Source: Rhodobacterales bacterium
GTDB lineage: Bacteria > Pseudomonadota > Alphaproteobacteria > Rhizobiales > Stappiaceae
Reading direction: 5' to 3'
DNA: 64,000 bases
NCBI GenBank assembly: GCA_008107755.1
Contig: VIRH01000101.1
Coordinates: forward strand, 1 to 64,000
Shown here in pieces: positions 57,948 to 64,000 of the stretch. Position 1 is the first letter of the stretch, and every line of letters starts with the position of its first letter. The notes under the pieces were generated by a model. The model had not been told where the DNA came from. It ran no database searches and worked only from the letters and a program-made list of their open reading frames with translations. Made by a program: the position numbers and the translations under genes.

Positions 57948-58192
57948 GACTCAAAGCTATCGGATAATGGTTAACAAATTATGATTCGTAGCGGCAAGCT
58001 CTGAATGGAGTATTCTGTGAAAAACGACCAACTTGTTGAATCGGCTCAAAAAACACCGATTCACAAATCTTAATGTTTCACTTTAACAAATCGGTGTAAC
58101 CGACTCCGTTCAGATTCCTTTCGACAAACCCCTTTTGACTCCGAAATGGCTCTCGCTTGTCAGCCTTCCAAAGGTTAAGATTAACCAGAGTC
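57948..58192. repeat. cluster of eight GANTC (CcrM) sites
   Basis: GANTC occurs at 57948, 57983, 58038, 58058, 58102, 58113, 58137 and 58188. Chance in 245 bases would give about one. GANTC is the CcrM methylation target; methylation state at ctrA controls its timing in Caulobacter. Confidence 0.8.
57967..57974 (-). promoter_or_regulatory. CtrA half-site TTAACCAT upstream of ctrA
   Basis: The minus-strand octamer TTAACCAT matches the 8-base CtrA-binding motif reported in rhizobia and Brucella. It lies about 102 bases upstream of the ctrA start, suggesting autoregulation. Confidence 0.55.
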
Positions 58193-58238
58193 GTAAACGA
58201 TAGGTTACCAAACCCGTTAACCAGGGAAGGAATTTTAA

Positions 58239-59564
58239 GTGAAGGCGCTTTTCGCCGAGATTGATTCGCTGATGTCCACCGAGATTTATGGCCGGGTTTC
58301 TGCGGTTCAGGGCCTTCTTGTGGAGATCGCGGGGCCTCTTCACGAAATGAGCGTCGGCTCGCGACTTTTAATCGATTCCGGCGAGGATAACCCCAAAGTT
58401 CCCGCAGAAGTGGTCGGATTCCGCGACGGACACGCGCTCTGCATGCCGTTTTCGGGACTCGAAGGTGTTCGCATGGGCTGCAAGGCAGTCATCAAATCGC
58501 GCGAAAGCGTGGTTCATCCGGCCAATGCCTGGCTTGGTCGAGTCGTAAACGCACTTGGTGAACCGATTGATGGTAAAGGAGACCTTCCAAATGGCGGAGT
58601 GCCTCGCAAATTGCGAAGCGCACCCCCTCCGGCCTCCGAACGTAAACGAGTCGGCGGGGCTCTCGATCTCGGCGTGCGGGCTCTCAATACCTTTGTGACC
58701 TGTTGCGAAGGCCAGCGCATGGGCATCTTCGCCGGTTCGGGCGTGGGCAAATCGGTTCTGATGTCGATGCTGGCGCGCAACACCGACTGCGACGTCGCCG
58801 TGATCGGCCTCATCGGCGAACGCGGGCGCGAGGTTCAGGAGTTCATCGAGGACGATCTGGGCGAGGAAGGGCTCGCGCGTTCGGTCATCGTCGTCGCCAC
58901 GTCCGACGAAAGCGTCCTGATGCGCCGGCAGGCGGCCTATCTGACCATGACCGTTGCCGAACATTTTCGCGATGAAGGCCAGAATGTCCTGTGCATGATG
59001 GACTCGATCACGCGATTCGCCATGGCTCAGCGCGAGATTGGTCTGTCGATCGGTGAGCCGCCGACCTCCAAGGGCTATACGCCGACGGTCTTCACCGAGT
59101 TGCCTCGTCTGCTCGAACGGGCCGGCCCGGGCAAAGAGGGCGCCGGATCGATCACGGGCCTCTTCACGGTGCTGGTGGAAGGCGACAATCACAACGAACC
59201 GGTCGCCGATGCCGTGCGCGGTATCCTGGACGGACACGTTGTCATGGAGCGGGCCATTGCCGAGAGGGGCCGCTATCCGGCAATAAACGTGCTTAAGTCG
59301 GTTTCGCGCACGATGCCGGGTTGCGTACCGGCAAACCAATTGCCGATACTGCGGCGGGCAAAGCAGTTGCTGTCCACATATACCGACATGGAAGAACTGA
59401 TCAGGCTGGGCGCCTACAGGAAGGGATCCGACCCGATGGTCGACGAGGCGATCCGCAAGTTCGGGCCGCTCGACGATTTTCTCAATCAGGGAAAAGGCGA
59501 GGCGACTTCACTTTCTGACGGATATGCGCAACTTGCCAACCTTTTGGAAATGACTCCGGAATAG
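58239..59564 (+). CDS. fliI: flagellum-specific ATPase FliI
   Basis: FliI powers export of flagellar substrates. The 441-residue protein begins at GTG 58239, after an AGGGAAGG site. It has an N-terminal beta-barrel domain (about 10-80) and Walker A GSGVGKS near residue 165. The F1-type motif region [21 protein letters not shown] is near 250. The family C-terminal domain includes [13 protein letters not shown]. The start lies beside TTAACCAG, which may be a CtrA site. fliJ follows at 28 bases. Confidence 0.95.
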   Translation: MKALFAEIDSLMSTEIYGRVSAVQGLLVEIAGPLHEMSVGSRLLIDSGEDNPKVPAEVVGFRDGHALCMPFSGLEGVRMGCKAVIKSRESVVHPANAWLGRVVNALGEPIDGKGDLPNGGVPRKLRSAPPPASERKRVGGALDLGVRALNTFVTCCEGQRMGIFAGSGVGKSVLMSMLARNTDCDVAVIGLIGERGREVQEFIEDDLGEEGLARSVIVVATSDESVLMRRQAAYLTMTVAEHFRDEGQNVLCMMDSITRFAMAQREIGLSIGEPPTSKGYTPTVFTELPRLLERAGPGKEGAGSITGLFTVLVEGDNHNEPVADAVRGILDGHVVMERAIAERGRYPAINVLKSVSRTMPGCVPANQLPILRRAKQLLSTYTDMEELIRLGAYRKGSDPMVDEAIRKFGPLDDFLNQGKGEATSLSDGYAQLANLLEMTPE

Positions 59565-59592
59565 ACTGCCCTCGTTAGGGGAGTATTGAGTA

Positions 59593-60000
59593 ATGAAAAC
59601 CCGAGACAGTTTGATCCGCTTGAAGCGGTTTCAGGTTGACGAAAAGCGGCGCCAGCTTGCTCAGATAGAGAGCATGATCGCCGAGTTCAATCGCATGGCG
59701 GATGAACTCGACGACCAGATTCGCTCGGAGCAGGAGCGTGTCGGCATCACCGATGTCACGCATTTCGCCTATCCGACCTTTGCCAAGGCGGCTGCCGACC
59801 GGCGTGACAACCTGCGCAATTCCGCACATGAGCTGGACGACCAGCTGCAGCGCGCCCAGGACGAACTGAGCGAAGCGATCGAAGAGCTGAAGAAGTTCGA
59901 GCAGCTGGAAGAACGTGACCAGCAGCGCGAGCGGACGGCGCAGGAGATTGCCGAACAGGACCAGCTCGACGAGATTGCCGGCCGCGCTCGGTCACGCTGA
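59593..60000 (+). CDS. fliJ: flagellar export chaperone FliJ
   Basis: FliJ is the coiled-coil stalk partner of FliI. The 135-residue product is nearly all helix, with heptad-like Glu/Leu/Arg patterns throughout (for example RLKRFQVDEKRRQLAQIESM near the start). FliJ is recognised mainly by its position right after fliI and its length. No other fold is plausible. Confidence 0.85.
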   Translation: MKTRDSLIRLKRFQVDEKRRQLAQIESMIAEFNRMADELDDQIRSEQERVGITDVTHFAYPTFAKAAADRRDNLRNSAHELDDQLQRAQDELSEAIEELKKFEQLEERDQQRERTAQEIAEQDQLDEIAGRARSR

Positions 60001-60197
60001 GCGCTCTCCGATCTGCACAGGTAATGCCAAGGGCCTTGGGGGGCAGAAAGCTCCTTTGCACCTGACCGCCATGGTGGCGGCCGGGTTTTGTGCTTTGGGG
60101 GTGTGGTGATATAGGAACCGTCGCCGATGACGGTGAGCGTTGCCGGCAGATCAGGAACTCTTCTGTCCGCCCACATTATCCGCGTCTCGGCTCCTTC

Positions 60198-60641
60198 ATG
60201 CGTTTCCTTCTGGCTCTCCTTCTTCCCGTCTCGACATTTTCCTTCGCTCTCGGGCTTACCCAGCCGCTGATGCGCTTCGAGAGGCTCTATTTTCTCGAAG
60301 ACCGTCCGACCCTGATCGAGATGATTTCCGGCCTGTGGACGGATGGCGATGCCCTTCTGGCCGCGATCGTCGCGCTTTTTTCGATCGGCTTTCCCGCAAT
60401 CAAGATCTTGCTCATCCACGTGGCGGTGATGACAGGCGGCAATTCGCGGTCGCTGTCGCTGCTGTCGATGGTCAGCAAGTGGTCGATGCTGGACGTGATG
60501 CTTGTGGCTCTGGTGCTGTTTGCCGCCAAGACCAGCGGCCTGGCCGCGGCGGCGATCCTTCCCGGGCTCTGGTTCTATGCCGCCGCAACGCTGACGACGG
60601 CGGTTGCCGCGAGCCTTTGCAGCCGAAAACAGGGCAGCTGA
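60198..60641 (+). CDS. PqiA-like membrane protein
   Basis: This 147-residue inner-membrane protein has about four hydrophobic helices. The pattern FPAIKILLIHVAVM, KWSMLDVMLVALVLFAAK, and the GLWFYAAATLTTAVAASL end resembles one PqiA repeat; KWSMLDV is its most recognisable motif. PqiA is part of lipid-transport systems, but the usual PqiB/MCE partner is not adjacent, so its role here is open. ATG 60198 was chosen because an upstream start adds 36 polar residues. Confidence 0.75.
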   Translation: MRFLLALLLPVSTFSFALGLTQPLMRFERLYFLEDRPTLIEMISGLWTDGDALLAAIVALFSIGFPAIKILLIHVAVMTGGNSRSLSLLSMVSKWSMLDVMLVALVLFAAKTSGLAAAAILPGLWFYAAATLTTAVAASLCSRKQGS

Positions 60642-60686
60642 AGGAACGCGGCCACAAAAACGGCGTGCCCGAAAGCAGAGTTCAGG

Positions 60687-61790
60687 TCAAAGCCCGGTCG
60701 GTGCGACCCGGGGTTTGCCTGGCTTCGTCCGCCGACGCGCCTGAAAATCGCCGTCCCGCGTCGCGCGGGTGGCGGCGGTCTCCTCAAGGTATTTTACGTA
60801 GGCACTGCTCCAGTCGGCCCCCTGGGTGGACGGGAACCTGAGATGCTCGCATCTGGCCTTGGCGAAGAGCGAAAAAACCATGTCCGAAAGACCAGCCTTG
60901 GCGGCGATACGAAGAACCTGATCCCGCTTTCCGTTGAAAACGGCATCCTTTAAGGAACTGTATGTGCTTCTGGAAACTGTGCTCAACAGTTCCACCGCAT
61001 GGTTGAAGCGCCCGTCCTGAAGCAGCAGCATCATCAGTTCGTCCAGCGTGATACCGGTGCGGTCGGCTTCTCGCCACAAAAGCGCAATGTCGGGGTTTTC
61101 CAGTGACGGGCCGAGATCACGGCGCAGCGCCTTCAGGCGGTTGATCAGGTCGAGCTGTTCCTGTGACAGCGACTCTTCGATGATGGCACGCAGCCGTCGT
61201 CTGGTCTCCGGATCGACCATGGGCAGAAGGGCGCGACAGATGCCGGGCGGCAGATCCGGGCGATGCGCGAGCCGCGTGCGCAGCTGCTCGTCGTCTGCCG
61301 CGACACGCACCAGCTTCAACATCGCCGGCCGGGAGAGGCTGATCTCCCTGTTGCCGGCCAGAATTCTCTGAACGCGCAGACTGCCTATTTCCGCCAGCCT
61401 GTCCGAAACCTCGGGCGAAAGATCGCTGCGGCGGGCGATGACCTGCAGATGCGCGTTGCTGAGCCGTTCGATGAAATCGAGAAGATCTTCCTGGGTAAAG
61501 ACGGGAGACTGGGCCAGAAAGGGGGTCGCCACGGCGATTTCATCTTCTGCCAGGCGTCTTGCAAGGCGCGCGGGGGTGCGCTCGCAGAACGCCAGGCCTA
61601 TGGCGAGCCGGGTACGGTCCTGCGGTGCGGCGAGACTGTAGAGATCGATGACCACTTCGGAAAAGATCGCCAATTCCCGGTCTGTTCTTTCATCGAGAGA
61701 CGCCATGACAAGATCGCTCACCTCGGCAAACAATTGCCGGCGTGCGTCCACCGTTTCTTCTCGCGCCAGATCAATGAGGGGACTGGACAT
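60687..61790 (-). CDS. DUF2336 helical-repeat protein
   Basis: The 367-residue product is nearly all helical, with repeated segments of about 35 residues (for example VTPFLAQSPVFTQEDLL-like and LARRPDLPPG-like units). This resembles DUF2336, an alphaproteobacterial family of HEAT-like helical repeats whose function is unknown. ATG 61790 follows a GGAGGAAA ribosome site; a start at 61805 is also possible. It is on the opposite strand to its neighbours and ends near the PqiA-like gene (convergent). Confidence 0.75.
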   Translation of the reverse strand: MSSPLIDLAREETVDARRQLFAEVSDLVMASLDERTDRELAIFSEVVIDLYSLAAPQDRTRLAIGLAFCERTPARLARRLAEDEIAVATPFLAQSPVFTQEDLLDFIERLSNAHLQVIARRSDLSPEVSDRLAEIGSLRVQRILAGNREISLSRPAMLKLVRVAADDEQLRTRLAHRPDLPPGICRALLPMVDPETRRRLRAIIEESLSQEQLDLINRLKALRRDLGPSLENPDIALLWREADRTGITLDELMMLLLQDGRFNHAVELLSTVSRSTYSSLKDAVFNGKRDQVLRIAAKAGLSDMVFSLFAKARCEHLRFPSTQGADWSSAYVKYLEETAATRATRDGDFQARRRTKPGKPRVAPTGL

Positions 61791-62078
61791 TTTTCCTCCC
61801 GTCAAAGGCAGGATGGATTAAACGTCATTATGAATAGGTTACTCAAACAGAGTGCGCAAAAAATTCTGGTCCGGTTTCGCAGCTATTTGGGGTTTTTGCT
61901 CTGTTATTTGAATAAATGAACGCGAATGCTCAAAACACTGCAACCAAAACCTTGTAAGTATGTGCATCAGGTAAACGGTTCACAGTTGGGTCAGGGGGCT
62001 TTCCCTCACGGTACGTTCTTACATATGTTCGGGCAATCAACGAAGCAGGATAAATCCCGCACAATGGAATCGGTTTGA

Positions 62079-64000
62079 ATGTCGTTTTTGCTCCGCAGTC
62101 TCCTTGCCCTCGCCGTCTTGATTTCGCTTTCCCTTCCGCCCGCCTGGGCTCAGGACGCCGCTTCGCAAAGCGGTGATCAGCAAACCTCGCCCGCAGAACT
62201 GCAGCAGGCGAGTGAAGCTCTGATCCGCGTGCTGAATGATCCGAAGAGCCGTGAAGCGCTGATCGAGATGCTTCAGAAGACGGAGGGCGGAGCGAAGCAA
62301 GGCGGCGATTCCGCTACAGCTGGCACGGCGCAGCTCCCGACGACACCGTCGTCACCTGAGGCAAGTTCCGACAATCAGACCGACGATAAAACGGCGGCCG
62401 ATGAAAAGGCTGCCTCGAAGTCGTCTGAAAAACCGGCCGATTCCTCTAACGGTTTCGTTATCAAGATCGGCGAATACACCCGTGCGCTTGCCGACCAGTT
62501 CGGCATGATCCTGGACCGGGCGCTCCACTCCCTGAGTGGTCTGGTCCTGTTTCTGAAGGGTGACATCTCGGTGAAGTGGGACCGGGCGGGCGATATTGTT
62601 ACCCAGGTCGCTGTCGTTCTTGCAGCAGCCTATGTGGCGTACTGGGTCGGGCAGTTCGTTGCGCGCCTGATCTATCCGAAGCTCTCGGTTCGCGCACGCT
62701 ACGGCGGTGCGCTCGCGCGTACCATCGTCCTGGTTCTATCGTCATTGATCGACAGCCTGACCGTCCTGCTCGGCTGGGGTGTCGGCTATTTCGTTGCGCT
62801 GCTTGCCTATGACGGAATTGGAGCCGGCGTCTCGCTGCAGGAAAGCCTCGCGCTGAATGCCTTCTTCATCACCGGCATGGCAAATGTCGCGCTGCGGTTC
62901 ATCTTCACGCCGAAGCGCCCCGAGCTTCGTCTGCTGCCGTTCGATGACACCAGCGCGGTCTACTGGAACCGGCGCCTTGCACTGTTCAGCTACTGGATCG
63001 GCTATGGTGCCTTTCTGGCGGTGCCGGTGACCAATATTGCCATTTCCTTTGTTCTGGGGAATGCGGTCCGGTTCCTCGTCGTGCTGATCGGGATGATCTA
63101 TCTGCTGGCCCTGGTTCGGTTCAATCGCACGGGGGTTCGCGAGGGCACGCGAAAATATGCCGGAACGATGCAGAGCACGCTTGCGCAAAAGGCGCTCACC
63201 AACTTCGGCAATCTCTGGCATCTGGCGGCCTATGGCTATATCGCGGCGATCTTCGTGATCTGGGTGACCAGACCCTTTGACGCAACGACGATCATCCTGC
63301 GGGCAACGGGTCTTTCCATCGTCACCATCATGGGCGGCATGGCGCTGTCTCTTGTCATGACGAAGGCGATCAAGGGCGGGATCAGGCTTCCTGACGACCT
63401 GCACGACAAGCTGCCGGCCCTGCAAGGCAGGCTGAATGCCTTCGTGCCGAGACTGCTGAAGCTGATCCGGCTCATGGTTTTCCTCGCAACCCTGCTCCTG
63501 CTTCTGGACATCTGGGGCGTCGTCAATGTTCTGGACTGGGCCTACAGCGAAGCCGGCATGGGCATTGCCAGCCGCTACGGCTCGGCCTTTGTCGTCATCA
63601 TCGTCGGCTTTGGCATCTGGCTTGCCGTGATGTCCTGGGTGGATCTGCGGCTTCAGTCGCGGGCTGGCTACGTCGTCACAGCACGCGTGCGGACCCTGTT
63701 CCAGCTGTTCCGCAATGCCTTCACGGTGATCATTATTGTCATGGTCGCCCTGTTGGCGCTGTCGGAGATCGGGATCGACATCGGGCCGCTGATCGCCGGT
63801 GCCGGTGTTGTCGGTCTGGCGATTTCCTTCGGTGCGCAGACGCTGGTCAAGGACATCATCACCGGTGCCTTCATCCAGATCGAGAACGCGATCAACGAGG
63901 GCGACGTCGTGACCGCCGCCGGGATCACCGGCGTCGTGGAGGGCATCACCGTCCGGTCGCTGCGCGTGCGCGATCTCGACGGCACCACCCACCTGATCCC
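62079..64000 (+). CDS. MscS-family mechanosensitive channel, partial (runs off window)
   Basis: At least 640 residues are visible. A signal peptide (cut near AWAQ, about residue 24) is followed by a Gln/Ser-rich periplasmic region to about 125. Many membrane helices follow, and then the MscS core begins: GPLIAGAGVVGLAISFGAQ near 568-586, then LVKDIITGAFIQIENAINEGDVV. This is the pore helix and start of the cytoplasmic beta domain. It belongs to the large multi-helix MscS subtype. The C-terminus lies outside the window. Confidence 0.92.
   Translation, partial: MSFLLRSLLALAVLISLSLPPAWAQDAASQSGDQQTSPAELQQASEALIRVLNDPKSREALIEMLQKTEGGAKQGGDSATAGTAQLPTTPSSPEASSDNQTDDKTAADEKAASKSSEKPADSSNGFVIKIGEYTRALADQFGMILDRALHSLSGLVLFLKGDISVKWDRAGDIVTQVAVVLAAAYVAYWVGQFVARLIYPKLSVRARYGGALARTIVLVLSSLIDSLTVLLGWGVGYFVALLAYDGIGAGVSLQESLALNAFFITGMANVALRFIFTPKRPELRLLPFDDTSAVYWNRRLALFSYWIGYGAFLAVPVTNIAISFVLGNAVRFLVVLIGMIYLLALVRFNRTGVREGTRKYAGTMQSTLAQKALTNFGNLWHLAAYGYIAAIFVIWVTRPFDATTIILRATGLSIVTIMGGMALSLVMTKAIKGGIRLPDDLHDKLPALQGRLNAFVPRLLKLIRLMVFLATLLLLLDIWGVVNVLDWAYSEAGMGIASRYGSAFVVIIVGFGIWLAVMSWVDLRLQSRAGYVVTARVRTLFQLFRNAFTVIIIVMVALLALSEIGIDIGPLIAGAGVVGLAISFGAQTLVKDIITGAFIQIENAINEGDVVTAAGITGVVEGITVRSLRVRDLDGTTHLI

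Larger units (their letters stand above)
57866..58238. other. ctrA-fliI divergent regulatory region
   Basis: This 373-base non-coding region is AT-rich for the genome. It contains eight GANTC sites between 57948 and 58192 and several TTAACC half-sites for CtrA. It must hold the ctrA promoter (leftward) and the fliI promoter (rightward). No coding frame is supported. Confidence 0.75.

Noticed and set aside
58074..58087. Full CtrA site TTAA-N7-TTAA in the ctrA-fliI gap
   Set aside because: The two TTAA motifs near 58070-58086 are 9 rather than 7 bases apart. Only half-sites were reported.

Overview
The window looks like a GC-rich alphaproteobacterial chromosome, most likely Hyphomicrobiales and perhaps the Stappiaceae (Roseibium/Labrenzia) group. 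The evidence is the set of markers: the CtrA/ChpT cell-cycle regulators, GANTC sites upstream of ctrA, an EipA/DUF1134 protein, a ruvC-ruvA-ruvB order, a tolQRAB-pal-cpoB-tilS-ftsH-glmM string, and a serC-type leader before serCA. The genus is an inference. I saw no phage, insertion sequence, CRISPR array or plasmid gene, and coding density is high throughout.

Layout. 0.1-2.6 kb: Holliday-junction operon ruvC-ruvA-(81-aa membrane protein)-ruvB. 2.7-4.8 kb: a methyl-accepting chemotaxis protein. 4.9-11.1 kb: the envelope operon ybgC-tolQ-tolR-tolA-tolB-pal-cpoB. 11-16.1 kb: tilS, ftsH and glmM. 16.5-20.3 kb: an outer-membrane beta-barrel gene, then serC-serA behind a structured leader. 20.9-25.2 kb: an accessory-looking stretch of transport genes (two EamA permeases, an AcfC-like binding protein, an MFS transporter). 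25.4-28.8 kb: purA and a large unknown membrane protein. 29-31 kb: a TPP riboswitch controlling thiX-thiY, with no ATPase gene. 31-36.1 kb: a LacI-family regulator divergent from an arylsulfotransferase-like protein and a complete sulfonate/taurine-type ABC transporter, with two identical palindromic operators in between. 36.5-39.2 kb: rpoH, an rluD-like gene, a small membrane protein and tRNA-Glu(TTC). 39.3-44.7 kb: a CheB-like protein and a 1474-residue CheB-CheR-PAS-GAF-HWE kinase-receiver hybrid. 45-48.8 kb: a DeoR regulator, a membrane coiled-coil protein, eipA and a YHS-domain protein. 49-55.6 kb: chpT then cheA-cheW-cheY-cheB-cheR. 56-57 kb: a Tat-exported metallo-beta-lactamase-fold hydrolase. 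57.2-60 kb: ctrA divergent from fliI-fliJ, separated by a region dense in GANTC and TTAACC motifs. 60.2-64 kb: a PqiA-like membrane protein, a DUF2336 protein and a large MscS-type channel running off the end.

How the genes work together. Much of the window is core cell biology: recombination repair, the Tol-Pal envelope machine, serine and purine synthesis, heat-shock sigma factor, membrane proteolysis and peptidoglycan precursor supply. A second theme is motility tied to cell cycle: ChpT (which passes phosphate to CtrA), a complete chemotaxis core, CtrA itself and the flagellar export ATPase lie within 11 kb.

The most interesting accessory system is the LacI/arylsulfotransferase/ABC locus at 31-36.1 kb. 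It looks like a self-contained inducible uptake and sulfuryl-transfer operon for an unknown sulfated or sulfonated compound. The thiXY locus is also notable for a visible ribosome-site-sequestering stem and a 33-codon leader frame between the riboswitch and thiX.
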